Of a stretch of DNA of 64,000 bases, positions 23,006-34,660 are shown in pieces. Position 1 is the first letter of the stretch. Every line of letters begins with the position of its first letter. Source of the DNA: Biscogniauxia marginata (Eukaryota > Ascomycota > Sordariomycetes > Xylariales > Xylariaceae); NCBI GenBank assembly GCA_022695795.1, contig MU404060.1, forward strand, positions 180,749-244,748, given 5' to 3'. The position numbers were made by a program, and so were the translations under genes. The notes under the pieces were generated by a model that saw only the letters and a list, made by a program, of their open reading frames with translations, was not told the DNA's origin and did no database searches.

Positions 23006-25174
23006 CTAGTACCGTGAATGAAGCGTCACGGCGGGAATGGAAGTGTCGGACGGTCCGAGTTATTGATTGTTTTGATCATCGTCGATATCACCCGGGAGAT
23101 TGCCATCATTCGGGCTAGACCCGTTCTAGTATAGCTCGCTGGACCATCTACGATGACGTAATATTGTGGCTAAGCAATGTGGCCCTGTGGCTTTCTCTTC
23201 TCTCGACTGCTGGATTCCCAGGTACCCCAAACACCTGGAACGCACCGACAATATCCTATTCTTAGGCAATTGACATGTTAATTATACCTACCTAAATATC
23301 CATGCCCAACATCCCGGGGTGTATAGGGTAGTGTACTTCTTGACAGGGGTGTAACCAACTGTTCGTCATTGTCTCCTCACTATCGTGCCATAAGTCCTTA
23401 TATCTTTCTATATTTTTGAATCTAACTTCGAAGCTACTTCTTGAAGAAGAAAGTTGGCTGAAAAGTCTTATGATATTATTAACATGTGTATGAACTTTTA
23501 TCATTCGAAGCACACGAAGCCTGGTAGGAACCTATCTCTAAGAGGAAAACGCGTCGTGTGAATATTTGTACACAGATGACGTTTATTACCTCGGGATGGT
23601 GAATATGAATCGATCGCACCATTATTTCCTTATTAGCCTCAAGTACTCATCAAAATTACAACTTGTTTTGACACTTTGGGGTGCTTCTTTCTCAGGGACT
23701 GTTTGGCCTCATGAGTGATTCTAACACATGCCACTCTTGAAACATATCTGTCGCCGCAGCGCGGCGAGTGCCGAATACTTGCATCACAAGAAAAGCATTT
23801 GGACTTTGATTCTCGTTATGGAAGAATCTACTCGGTATTCCGCGGTTCCGATGTCTATAGCGGGAACACATGTTTTGTGGCACTTATAAGTTGACTACAC
23901 CAAGGGTGACAAACACTGGGCACTACACAGGAGTCTGGCCGAAGTAAGATTATAGTCTTGTATTACCTAATAATAGTTTCGTACCGACGATACGGTCACA
24001 TCTTAATGAAGTATACAGCTTGTGAATGATAGAATAGCTAAGCCAATAGACAGTCCTTTGCCTTCTTCAAGATAGGTCTAAAACCCACATGGTTTAGCTT
24101 GGTAAGAGGTGAATTTTCTCGACGAGACTAGACATTACTAGTTACACGAACTCGAAAGGCAACGAGGCAGTTCAATTCAGTATGGTCGTTCAAGAGTCGC
24201 ATCCTATTAGAACTGCCAAATCCCTTGTTGCACGGGAACGAGCACGCCAGCACATGCAATTGCCTCAGAAGTCCGATGTCACCACCTTATCTATATCCAA
24301 TACCAAAGGTTTCCTACGCGAACCTTGTTCTATAAGCGCATCAATGTAACATGAGTCAGAGCACTCTCCTACGGGGTTTAACAACGCAGGTCAGATGGAC
24401 CATTGTAACACAATTCGCTGTTAGCCGGAGCGTGCAGGATTACGTGAGGAAGACCGGTGCAATCAAATACCCTACGTAAGTTATACAACATGCTTCCTAG
24501 TCACCTGCCTTGCCAGCTTGTGTGCAGTCAATGGAAACTGAGGGGACATCTGACTAGAGTCGGTGTTGAATTGGTTCCGCCCAGCTTCTAAACGTTGGTC
24601 TCCATAGCCTTGCGTATGCCACAAGGGGTCAATTACAGCAAACATACTAAAATGTCGGACATCTATACCTGGGGGTCGCGTTGAGGCGTTGTGATGACCG
24701 TTGAAAGGTTGTTAGTATTATCAACGCATGCAGTTAGTTAAGCCTATTCCTAAATTAACAATTGTAACTACGCCACAGTGGAACTATTCTAATCTGGGGC
24801 CCGGAACGAACCCTGCCACGTTGATGTCAATAGGCTCGGTCCGCTGATAACAACCGTAAAGTACCAACCGCATGCTCGGCGATAGAAGCGGTCATCTGAC
24901 ATCGTCCGTCTGTGTTCTTGCGGTCCGGAACGTTGGCAGTTGGGTAGTATCCCATTTTGGGGAAATAGTCGATCTCGTTTGTTTTCCGGTCCAATCAGTC
25001 ACAGTCCCGTCAGCTTACGGAGTTCGTCACGATGCAGATACCCGAGAAGATGATTCAGCCAATAACGTAACTTACCAAAGATATTTCTGTGCATATTTTA
25101 TTACTTCCCTTCGGCTGCCTCTCTGCTTTCTTGTAGGCGCGTAGTTTCTTCCAGCCGGAAGGGCGGAGCAAGCC
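23006..25174. other. Intergenic, no supported gene
   Basis: 2.2 kb between divergent starts (M28 peptidase on minus, amidoligase on plus). Only short, motif-free frames are present. A CGGACGGTCCGAG palindromic stretch lies near 23047. No other feature was found. Confidence 0.45.
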
Positions 25175-26386
25175 ATGGCGTCCTTTGAATCGGCCAAAAA
25201 CCTGAGCTTTGGCGTGGAGCTAAAGTTTCTGATACCGTGTCTGGGCCCCGAGGATCATGATTACAACATGCTCGATGATCCACCTATTCTAAGGGCCGAG
25301 GCGAAAGATAACGAGTCTGAGCTTTGGGAGACTGTTTATGATATCGTTGCGGACACTATCATAACTCGGGCGGCACAGCTCGCTATCACCCGCCAGCGTA
25401 TCGACGACAATTCCTACGAGGAGAGGGACTATTGGGAGACGCACTGGATTGTTAAGAAGTCAAACTCTGCCGAACCCTCGAGAGAAGATCCGCGCTACGA
25501 TGGATACAAGTGGGTGCCTGTGGAGTTAAACTCTCCAAAATTGGCCTGGGTAGACACGAAGTCTTTGTCGATGGTTGACGATGTCATTAAATCCCTCAAA
25601 GAGCGATGTCGCATTGTCACGAACCATACTTGCGAAGTTCATGTTCATGTTGGCCGACGAGATAACCAGGAGCTTTCCCTCCCGACTCTGAAGAGACTCG
25701 CTACATTATCTTGGCTAGGGGAGTCGGTTTTGCGTGCTGTTAAAGACCCGAAGTCGCCCAACTTCAACCACACATATACCTGGAGCTCACCCCTCACACA
25801 ACACAGTCGCCTGGCTACTGTCTTGAATAGCACAACAATTCCTATGCAAATTAGTGCGATCCGACCGTCTTGTTGCGATGAATCTTTGGCGGCAATTCTG
25901 CGTGCCGTGAAATTGCAGGATCCAAGGGACCTATACGCGTTGCGAGAGATCTGGTCATCCTCCTCTTACGTAGATCTAGCTAGGATGCTCTCAGGACCCG
26001 GAGCTCAATACCGGCGGCTCGGCTTCAACTTCAGTGCGTTTGGGGAAGAGAGGAAGGGCGAACAAGGTAAGCCGAAGACGATCGAATGCAGGTTTCTAGA
26101 GGGCCATATGAAGAGTATCATGGTCATTGGTTGGGTCATGATATTCTGCACCATGGTTGAAGTAACTTTGAACGGGCATCAACCAGATAGTCGGTTTGAA
26201 ATGGCGATCTATCATCTTCTCCAGAAAGGTGATGATGTAGCGCTTGACTTGGCCTTTCAGACGCTATGCCAAGATTTACAGGTGCCCGAGGTTTACTGCG
26301 CACCATTCGTAGCAAAGATTCGGCAGTATCGTGGTCGCACTGGTAGAGGCTGCTTTGGGCAAGAATCTCTTTGGATAGAGAAATAA
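25175..26386 (+). CDS. Amidoligase-family protein
   Basis: Intronless frame of 403 residues. It matches the eukaryotic/fungal amidoligase family (glutamine-synthetase/carboxylate-amine-ligase-like fold, Pfam Amidoligase_2) by its ordered motifs: N-terminal FGVELKF (12-18), WVPVELNSPKL (about 117-127), CEVHVHVG (about 154-161), a central helical part, and TIECRFLEGH (302-311). Members are predicted to form amide bonds by ATP-dependent activation of a carboxylate; substrates in fungi are unknown. The first motif usually reads GVE-x-E, but here the second acidic position is Lys17, so metal or ATP binding may be changed. There is no signal peptide. The nearest genes are the secreted aminopeptidase (2.2 kb) and a secreted DUF6923-like protein (2.8 kb), with no evidence of an operon-like link. 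Confidence 0.87.
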   Translation: MASFESAKNLSFGVELKFLIPCLGPEDHDYNMLDDPPILRAEAKDNESELWETVYDIVADTIITRAAQLAITRQRIDDNSYEERDYWETHWIVKKSNSAEPSREDPRYDGYKWVPVELNSPKLAWVDTKSLSMVDDVIKSLKERCRIVTNHTCEVHVHVGRRDNQELSLPTLKRLATLSWLGESVLRAVKDPKSPNFNHTYTWSSPLTQHSRLATVLNSTTIPMQISAIRPSCCDESLAAILRAVKLQDPRDLYALREIWSSSSYVDLARMLSGPGAQYRRLGFNFSAFGEERKGEQGKPKTIECRFLEGHMKSIMVIGWVMIFCTMVEVTLNGHQPDSRFEMAIYHLLQKGDDVALDLAFQTLCQDLQVPEVYCAPFVAKIRQYRGRTGRGCFGQESLWIEK

Positions 26387-29139
26387 AGTCATAGACAGGA
26401 CTTAGGTATGATATCCCAATTTAAGACACTATAGGAGCTATGAAGAGGACTGTCATGGATAACTATGGCGTGTAGCAGAAGAGTCCAAAAGATGGTAGAT
26501 ATGTCTACACTCATCTTTGTGGGTAGGTCATTATCTCTAGTCTTCTTATATTTTAATAGTATCCTGTTTGGACCTATCTCTCAGTACTAGCGTTAGGTCA
26601 AAGGCATATGTACAAGCTTGTAATATTCTGGAGATATCTATGTCGGAAACTTGCCTAGGATAATAAAGAGCATACTAGTGAATGATAACTAAGTATAAGC
26701 ATGAGCTTTATAAACGACTACATAACTAAATAGTATTACAAGATTTAAACTATTATAATCTATTTACATAACATAATTTAAAGGTTTTAACTTTAATAAC
26801 TGTATTTAAAGAAATATATAAATTAAAAACTAAAATTTATTAATTAATTCGTTTACACGTTACATTTTAAAATGTGGTGTATAATTTAAATTAAAATAAG
26901 TATTTATTATTTAAAAAATTATAAATATCAAGTTATTTTATATAGTTTTCTTTTTTATAAAAAGCTTAATATGAGAAACCCACATTATTATCGTGAATTT
27001 CGATTTTTTATTATTAACGAAATTCATTTCTTACTAAACATATTATAATAGCGTGACCACACATCGCGTTTATACGAAATATGTACCTTGTCTTATCTAG
27101 ATTCAAAATGTCAAATGAAATTCTGGCAATAGGACCACATTTAACATGATGGTATAATTATCAAGGACTTGGACACTATAGATCAACGAGCGCTCATTCT
27201 TCCATATCAGGAGCTAGCAAATCATTCTTGACTAAGATCAACGTTCCCCGTTGTAATCTGGAGCATTACTACCTTATAACTTAAATCATTAGTACACCTC
27301 ATAATTGAACTTACTGAAATTCGCGAAGATGTCAGTTAGCCTTACCAATAAACCTTGCATTAATTCATCGATTTGATGGGATCCCGACAATTCGGAGGTA
27401 TGTTTACTCCCTCATGGTTTTACCCTGTGTCATCGTGACCAGGGGACATAGGATCGTCTCTATACATGGTGTTGAATAATGCAGGGATTTCGCCGGTAAG
27501 TATAAATTAGATACGCATATTTGTATACGAATCGGGGCGTGTCAGGGGTATCGTGAAATGTAAAGTAAAAAAATATATGCGAGGCGTAACAGATGGGGTA
27601 ATTACGGAAGCATAAGGATTTAAATGTTGCAGTGGTCAATTCTGCTTATTCGCGCTGATGCAGGGTCCAATAAGAGAGGTCTAATATCCTAAAGCTTGCT
27701 GTATGTATATCACCTGTTCCATGGTAACCAATTGCATCATGCTAACCAATCAGAGATATAGGTTTCAACCGGTGCTATGCTGTCATACACAACCTCAACC
27801 TTAAGAGATCTCTTGCATTTGCCACATGCAGCCGAGGACACAATAGATATATTGCTGCCCCTCCTCCTCGGGAGTTGATCGGCCATCCTACGTCTGCTTC
27901 ACCTATTTCTATGAAGAAACCCCTCTTGTTCTCAATATCCTCCAGTCACCATTACTTTCATCATATACAGTACCTCTAAAATATGTAGCAATTGTCATTC
28001 CCTTTCACCAAGGCACGCTCGGTATGATCATTGAAGATCATAGTTCCATGGACCAGGTCAAGAGCAACGAGCTGAAGGAACTCAAGATTATTAACAAGAT
28101 GGGTACTCCTGACATAAGTACGGACGCCGAGAAGGACACCGAGTGGTACTTCTGGCAAGGTACTATTTACATGAAACCGATTAATTTCCAAATATACATC
28201 GGCTTGTATGTGATTTCACTTAAAAAGCAGACCCTCATGCAGACGTAAGAAAGTATCGTCACATGTGAGGTGAGAGCTTGCGTGGCTTGAGGCATCTGGA
28301 AATATTATGAGTAAGATCTGCAATCGTTTTACGTTGACTCGGTCCAAGTGCTAGCTTTCATTGCTGCAATTGCTATGGATTATTATAACCAAATCGTGCT
28401 CTTGTATCCTGACATCAATGATTGAGAAACGATTGGACTAGTAAACCAGGAGGCCACATTACAGAAATTCCTGGTACTATCAGCACACTATGTCCTTTTT
28501 CAGTCGCCGGATCTACTGAATTCTTCAATTATGACAGCACTGCGCAAAGTTATGGATGGCTTCAACTTCAGGTGCATGTCCGTCGAGCCAAATGAGGGAA
28601 TTTGGTACTGATACTAAATATGCACGTCGCAGAAAGCAATTGGGGCGCGCGAAAAATAAGTGAAAGTGGAAATTAATGGAGAGGGGGACTAGGGGTTAGG
28701 CATACTGAAGTCTTTCTTCATAGTGTGCATGTACGTTCCCATCCGACTGAAAGTTCATCACAAGTGGCCAATCCATCATAGGTAATCTGGATATGGCTCT
28801 ACACGCCTATAGCCACGTTATTTAAATTGATCACTAACCTGAATACTACAAACGACCCCGACAAGAAAATTAAAATGCCACGTACTTAGTGCTCGAGAGT
28901 CCTTGACTATGTTCTGTCATCATTGCATAGCGTACCATGGCCTAGAGGATACTTGACCTGCATAATTCTTAGCTCCCAGGTGCATATGTTGAGAATTGAA
29001 AAATAAGCTGGGCATTTTCTAACGTAACACTGATCAATCTCCGCCACAAACGAGCATCCCACAATCTGGCCTTTGCCTAAATTCATATCACCAGCCTCCT
29101 TCCAGTTAATTCGAATGGGGATGAATCCATGCTACCTAA
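26387..29139. other. Intergenic with short AT-rich tract
   Basis: 2.75 kb between convergent genes. 26690-27060 is strongly AT-rich, like the RIP blocks, with no identifiable element. At 28024-28248 a frame with a genuine ATG (74 codons, plus) has a coding-like segment (VKSNELKELKIINKMGTPD, DAEKDTEWYFWQ) followed by GTACTA, which could be a donor. It may be the first exon of a small gene or a relic, but I could not complete it. Confidence 0.4.
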
Positions 29140-30363
29140 TTATTCTTGAAGAAGGTTCAAAACACAGCGGGCTCCATCGTTTACTCCTGATATTGGTCCT
29201 TTTGAAGCCATATAAGGCGTTCCGCCTTCGATCGGAAAGGCCCAGATCTCCCCGTTCGTATTGTCTGACGCGTAAAGCGTCCCGTTGTTGATCCCATACA
29301 TAGCTCCCCATGTATTACCGCCTACTCTAGGATACCGCTGGATCAATTCCCACTGCTTCGTATCTAAGCTGAAGCGTATGAGGGATGTGCCCCCAACTCT
29401 CGGCGGGTTACGGGCAACGCTGTACATATATGCCCCTCCAATTGGTATATATGACCAGTCTGCGATGCTCAAACCGAGATCGTCCATCGTCCCGTTTGCA
29501 ATTAGTGTGCCGTAGTTCGGTGATTCGGGGTTTAAGTCGACCTGGTTCCATGTCTCTCCTCCAGAGCCAAACCAATAGTACCCGTCTGTGTCGATATCTC
29601 CTACATTGACACTCCCAATATTTTCAAATCTTGTTATGTTTTCTGCCGTGCCATCAGAGGATATCCGAATCAGCTGTTTGACGCCCTGCTGTGCATACAG
29701 ATAGTTGTCAAGAGTATTATACGCCATGCCATTGATACTCTCGCCGTTACCAACGGTTTCAGCGACGGTTGTGTAACGGCCGCTGGCCAGGTCGACACGG
29801 TATAAAGTGACATCCTGGATCAGATAGCCGTACTTATCACAAGTCAAAGACGGCTCGCAAGGTACCGTGGAAGTAGAAGTCACGGTAGTGGTAACTGTCG
29901 TTGGAACTAACGTCGTCGTCGTGATGGTCACTGAGGTCGCCGGACCCGACGGAGGACAAGTTGGGTAGGGATGAGGTGTCCAACAAAATACTGCTGAGTG
30001 ATGGCATCCACATCCAATATCAAAGGTAGATGAGGTATAGGTTGTCGGTGTGCTGATTGGATAGCTCATTGTCTTGGTTCCAACACCAGTGAGAGTACCC
30101 ACGGTAGGCTCTACTATATGAGTGACCTCTGCTACACAATTAAACCCTAGGAGTTCAAAACAGTTGAGACCTAGGGTATGAGTGCCTGGCTGGCTGATGG
30201 TAGTCTCTGTCTTGGTAAAGTAGGGAACAATTTCAGTAGTAAGAGGCGGACTGGTGAGGGTAATGGTGCTAAGCCGATCCCTCCCATCAACCGCTCTGGG
30301 ACTGGCTAGGGCAAGGGTAGCTAGGGTGGTGACAGCAATATAGAGAAAATCCGTAGGCGCCAT
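29140..30363 (-). CDS. Secreted Thr-rich protein with DUF6923-like domain
   Basis: Single exon. The first ATG in frame is at 30363, giving 407 residues; the longer open frame to 30384 starts with TTG. A signal peptide (MAPTDFLYIAVTTLATLALA) is followed by a Thr/Ser-rich region with clustered Cys (about 30-180, including a TTTTLVPTTVTTTV stretch likely to be O-glycosylated). Then comes a domain starting CDKYGYLIQDVTLYRVDL, with repeated blades (INGMAYNTLDNYLYA, LIRISSDGT, GDIDTDGYYWF). This matches the beta-propeller-like DUF6923 domain seen in fungal cell-wall or adhesin-like proteins. No GPI signal is visible at the C-terminus. It is probably a cell-surface or secreted protein; the ligand is unknown. 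Confidence 0.88.
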   Translation of the reverse strand: MAPTDFLYIAVTTLATLALASPRAVDGRDRLSTITLTSPPLTTEIVPYFTKTETTISQPGTHTLGLNCFELLGFNCVAEVTHIVEPTVGTLTGVGTKTMSYPISTPTTYTSSTFDIGCGCHHSAVFCWTPHPYPTCPPSGPATSVTITTTTLVPTTVTTTVTSTSTVPCEPSLTCDKYGYLIQDVTLYRVDLASGRYTTVAETVGNGESINGMAYNTLDNYLYAQQGVKQLIRISSDGTAENITRFENIGSVNVGDIDTDGYYWFGSGGETWNQVDLNPESPNYGTLIANGTMDDLGLSIADWSYIPIGGAYMYSVARNPPRVGGTSLIRFSLDTKQWELIQRYPRVGGNTWGAMYGINNGTLYASDNTNGEIWAFPIEGGTPYMASKGPISGVNDGARCVLNLLQE

Positions 30364-30458
30364 TATGGGCAGTTTGATGATCAAGAGGCACAGAGGGTTA
30401 TCTTATGGCTCTAGGGTGCGTTCTGAAACTTTGTGATTCATGTTGAGTCCATCACTAA

Positions 30459-30468
30459 TATATATATT
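30459..30468 (-). promoter_or_regulatory. TATA-like element
   Basis: TATATATA on the minus strand, about 100 nt upstream of the ATG of the secreted DUF6923-like gene. Confidence 0.4.
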
Positions 30469-31527
30469 CAGACAACAGAGTTAAATGCCTAGGAAACCCC
30501 CATGTTGTTATTCTTTCTAGTCTCAAAGGTCAGCCGCTCAATTTAGTATGTATATTTCTGAATTGGACGTTAATTAGCAAATATCGGTAGTGAGTAGGAA
30601 ACTATAGAAAAGAAAATTAAGAGTGAGATGGTTCTATTGAGAATATTGCAGATTATCAGCAATAAATTGGGCCCTATAAATGTTTTCTTATGAGCTGTTC
30701 ATCTTGTTAGGGCTATTTTTATGATAATCTTCTGCAACACAAGTCCTTCAAGTCAGCTGAAAAATTAATATTCTTATTAGATACTATAGTGTTCCGGGCA
30801 GCACTTAAGGCTGAATCTAGACATCGACCAGAATCTGAAAATTAGCATAAAGGATTCCCAACTTAGGTTCCATTTCATTACATATATATTGTGGAAGGGA
30901 AGTAATATGCCGATCTCCTGCGTGACCTAGGGTTGGCCACAGCTGAAATATCTAAGACAAGGGTTCCTTCAGCTCTTTCGGCAACATGTTATAGAACATG
31001 CAAGTCTCTGTAGGTATAATTGTCAAGCTGCAAAGACATAAAATAAAATTTAACTGGCACGGAAAAATGTCCATGAGTTTTCGGGAAATATCAGCAGGGC
31101 ACCACCAGAGAATAGCTATGTGTTGAATATAGATTACTGGATTTTCACCTTGGAATGTAATCATGCTCATCTCCGATATGTATATGTCTTAGCGACCATG
31201 CTGAATACTCGTTGAGAAACTTTCATCGGTCTTAAACTTTCCCATGTCAAGGTTGCAATATTAAACGTAAGATCTTCTAGGTTTATTTTCTAAGTTGTAG
31301 ATATCCAATAGTAGCTCAACGAGGTTACACCCCAAAAAGGGATGGCTTAGTCAGCCACTAATATCATGCAGATGCTCAATATGAACCCCTTTCCTCCTTA
31401 CCATCTACAACTAGTCACAAAACTTCGCTTAGCTGACTACCAGGCTTAGCATCGGCATGAATAACATATACACACCTGGATTTTAAGACCTTGCTGGTAC
31501 AAATCGCCGGATCGTTGTCATGCCATT
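30469..31527. other. Intergenic, no gene seen
   Basis: About 1.06 kb between the DUF6923-like promoter and the 3' end of the small cysteine-rich gene. Short random frames only. Confidence 0.45.
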
Positions 31528-31774
31528 CTAAGGGCAGCATCCATTGGAATTGCAAGGTGTGCGAAAATCAGACCCGCAACCGCAAGGTCCATCGAGGCTT
31601 GCACAGGGACAAAGGCATCTCTGTCTCACTAGTCAGCTAGTTCGGGAATACTTCACTGCGTTTCGGTAATTTGTAGAGTTGATAACAAGGATTCCATACC
31701 TGCTTAGGAACAAGCTCTGGTGTAGCTAGCGAGGCTGAGACAAACAGCGCGGCGAAGATGAGGGAGAACTTCAT
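31528..31774 (-). CDS. Small secreted 8-Cys peptide (effector-like)
   Basis: Two exons, 31700-31774 (25 codons) and 31528-31620 (30 codons plus stop), joined in phase 0 by a 79-nt intron (donor GTATGG, branch-like GCTGAC, acceptor GACAG), make a 55-residue protein. Exon 1 is a textbook signal peptide (MKFSLIFAALFVSASLATPE). Exon 2 is very Cys-rich: eight Cys in 30 residues, with C-x-C-x-C, C-x-C and terminal CC-P patterns. The mature peptide of about 37 residues would hold four disulfides. A TATA box lies at the expected distance. Both exons are too short for a normal ORF search. It resembles fungal small secreted cysteine-rich effectors or antimicrobial peptides; no named family was recognised. 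Confidence 0.75.
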
Positions 31775-31884
31775 TTTCTGGTGAATATATTGTGGTAGAC
31801 AAGTAAGTCTTTTGTATGGGTCTCAATGGTTTGTGAGGGAATATTAACAGAGTAATTGTGTAATTAAGTTAGAGAATAACACGA

Positions 31885-31894
31885 GTTTATATAC
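31885..31894 (-). promoter_or_regulatory. TATA box of 8-Cys peptide gene
   Basis: GTATATAAAC on the minus strand, 111 nt upstream of the ATG at 31774, the right place for this short gene. Confidence 0.55.
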
Positions 31895-33556
31895 TTTTCC
31901 ATCTCGTCGTTCGGGATTCAGGATGGGGACTGCTAGCACAACGCAGGCATCAACGGTCAAGGCTGAGTTGGTAGGGCTATAACTAAACAATCATGGATAG
32001 GAACGAATCCCCTATTCAATTTCAGTGTATACGTTGCCGCATTAGTTAATGATGAACATGTCGGCTCCGAAATCTCTCTGATTTTAGACTAACATGGTAC
32101 GATCCTACAAACAGCATGCTTCCGGAGGGATTACCTACCAATCGCAACGAAGGACGTAAGCGCTGTGGATCTAAACTTATAATGTCCGGGGGGGACATGA
32201 TTATTTAATTGTATTGCGGCAATTCGTTAAATCCTACAACTATATATCGTATATAATAGGTCAGGGCACCGATAGCTTTATATGAACTATAAATATATAT
32301 AAAAAGCTCTGGTAATCTCAAACACAGTACACACAGCGCCCTATAGGCATCAAACGGTTTATCTTACAAGTCTCCAAAGAAGTAGTTGAGATATGTAGTG
32401 CATAGGCGTTAGCTTTCTTCATTTTAAGGCAGCAATGCACTCACTATGAGATCAATTCTTCAAAATTCCACGGTGCAATGAATGACATGAATCTAATAAC
32501 CCAATTAAAGACTTATATTACCAGTGTTAATCACAGCTGAAAGTACGGTTTGAGACTCGAGGGAGAAAACCGTTCAGGCAGTATAGGCGACCCGCCAGTA
32601 ATTAACCTCTAGAAAAGTAACCTGGTTGTTCCCGAGACATTGAGAACCCACAGACGTTGCAGCTGAGGCTGGGGGTATGCAAGGGTTATCTAGTGTACCG
32701 GCACGCCAAGATACTCAATCCTCATCCATTTCGGTCGCAAGCGATTCTTTAGTCACTCATAGCTACTCTACTATCATAGAGAGACTATAGCAAACTCAGT
32801 TTCGAGGGTTATAGTCTCGATAATTCCCTATCAGGTATGCCGCTAATTAATCAAGTTGTAGCTGTATCTTTCTATATTATTATGCCGGTATCGTGACTTC
32901 GGCCTATTGCACAACTTGTTTTACTTGATAATGCTTATTTCATCCTGAATTCGGTATGACATCACACGGGTAAAAATAGCATGAGCAAGAGGGAACGAAA
33001 TTCCCGGTGTTCTGGGGCTCAAAAAGCGGTCAAAAAATGAATTGTAATCTACAGATTAGACCAACAGCGATACAAACCTTACTGCTCCACCATGCGACCT
33101 CGAAAACACGTGGGCAGTCGTCCCGCATACAAATCATGCGAAAATCGTTCCAGGTATCTTTTTAGTAGTACCCATGTATGCAGAATTTCAAAATTATTTG
33201 GCACCAGCAATACAGCTTGCTTGCACCGCAAGAAAGTAATATCAATGATATACGTGATGGCGAATTGTCCATTATGCTTCATTACACTTATCGCATGAGA
33301 TTCCTAATCATATACTAACAAGCGGAGTCATTTCGTGGTAGGCAAAGTTGCCGAATATGTCTTTTGGCCAAGTAACTAACTTGTTGTTCTCAGCCGCAGC
33401 CAGGATACTTATTAGTTTCCACCTAAATATCGCGAGTATTTAATCTTGATCTAAAGTTTGCAAAGCGAAACTTAGATTGGATAACAGCACTAGGACTAGA
33501 CGAAACATTGAATTTGCAGGTTTCAATGGCTTTGAGTTTGTTGTAGGTCTTCGGCC
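31895..33556. other. Intergenic, no supported gene
   Basis: 1.66 kb. A strong TATA-like run (CTATAAATATATATAAAAAG, 32286-32305, plus) has no open frame behind it: the ATG at 32437 ends after four codons. Frames at 33079-33298 overlap on both strands and lack motifs. Confidence 0.4.
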
Positions 33557-34660
33557 TTGGCAATAGGCGTGCTTATCCTGGAACTTGACCACGCGAAGAT
33601 GGTGAGATTCGTGTTTTTGAAGAGGAAGAGCGTTGTTGCTTGTTCCTTAGTATACCAGACAAGGTGGACTAAGCCCGACGAGCGAAGTCATAGAACATTA
33701 CAGCCGAACGATCTTCATATCCCCCATAGTGCTAGTCTAGATGCTCAAGAATATTATCATCAAACCAGTGAGGACCTGAACATCAACGCGAGACTTACTC
33801 AAGCACTCCCTTCATGGGTTGTTGACTGGGCGAATAGTAAAATCACAGCCGCTTGGGCAGACTGTGTGTTCGTAAGACGTGCAGAATGGCGTCCTATAAT
33901 TAGAACAGATGGCATTAAGCGGGGTGCCGCCATCAATACTAATGGCTGAGGAGGTCAAGGCAACAATATCCTGCTCTATGGGTCGTCATCGCTCGCTCGG
34001 TGAAGCCAAGAATATCATCATCCACAGGGGCTCATTTTCCATACGGCCATATACGTCTAAAGCTAAAAAATAGTCCACGTTGTTCTTCCGAAGGAAAACG
34101 CGTATCTACAGACCCATTCAACGCTGGGGAATAGCACCACAGGACAATACAAGATGTACATCACGCACTCCTGAGGAAGATGAAAAGCCATACCCCAAGG
34201 ATAGACCGGAGGAAATGTACGAGATTCTGTCAAGATTATATTCTCTTTCCCCTTCCATTGTCAAGAAGCCTGTGAATGCTCTCGAACTCCTATTTTCGCA
34301 CCATAATTGCTACAGTTCCCGCGTTGTTTATCTCTCTCATGTATCGGCCGTTAGTCAGTTTCTTATTCTTATGGACCTGCTGGATAACATGCAAGGACAG
34401 TAAAATAATGTTAGGTAACCCACCACGGAACCTTTGTATCGATATTGATGTCCAGGGGGGATATTCGACTAAAGCAGAAGCAGGTGACTGGGTGGTCTCC
34501 ATAGCTGGAGAACAAGGTCTGTTACTCCTAAGACCGGCGAAGGGTGGCAAATTTAAACTGTGAGGGACTTGTTCCGCCACGTGGACAGCAGCTTGAACTG
34601 GGATATATCGTTTAACGATTCCACCAGGAATATTAAATCTACTTGGACATCTCGGTTTCA
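33557..34660 (+). pseudogene. HET-like (heterokaryon incompatibility) remnant
   Basis: Three broken plus-strand pieces in sequence. The first (33557-33949, no ATG) contains ALPSWVVDWAN, the LPSWxPDW-type motif found in the middle of HET-domain proteins. The last (about 34420-34563) has a block ending GDWVVSIAGEQGLLLLRP, which resembles the HET C-terminal segment (GD.I.ILAGG..P.VLR). The homology appears to continue across a stop and frame change (DLFRHVDSSLN). The N-terminal HET signature is missing. It is probably a decayed allorecognition gene; the assignment rests on short motifs. Confidence 0.4.

Noticed and set aside
32286..32305. Strong TATA-like run as promoter of a new gene
   Set aside because: No open frame of useful length follows on the plus strand, and no spliced model could be built.
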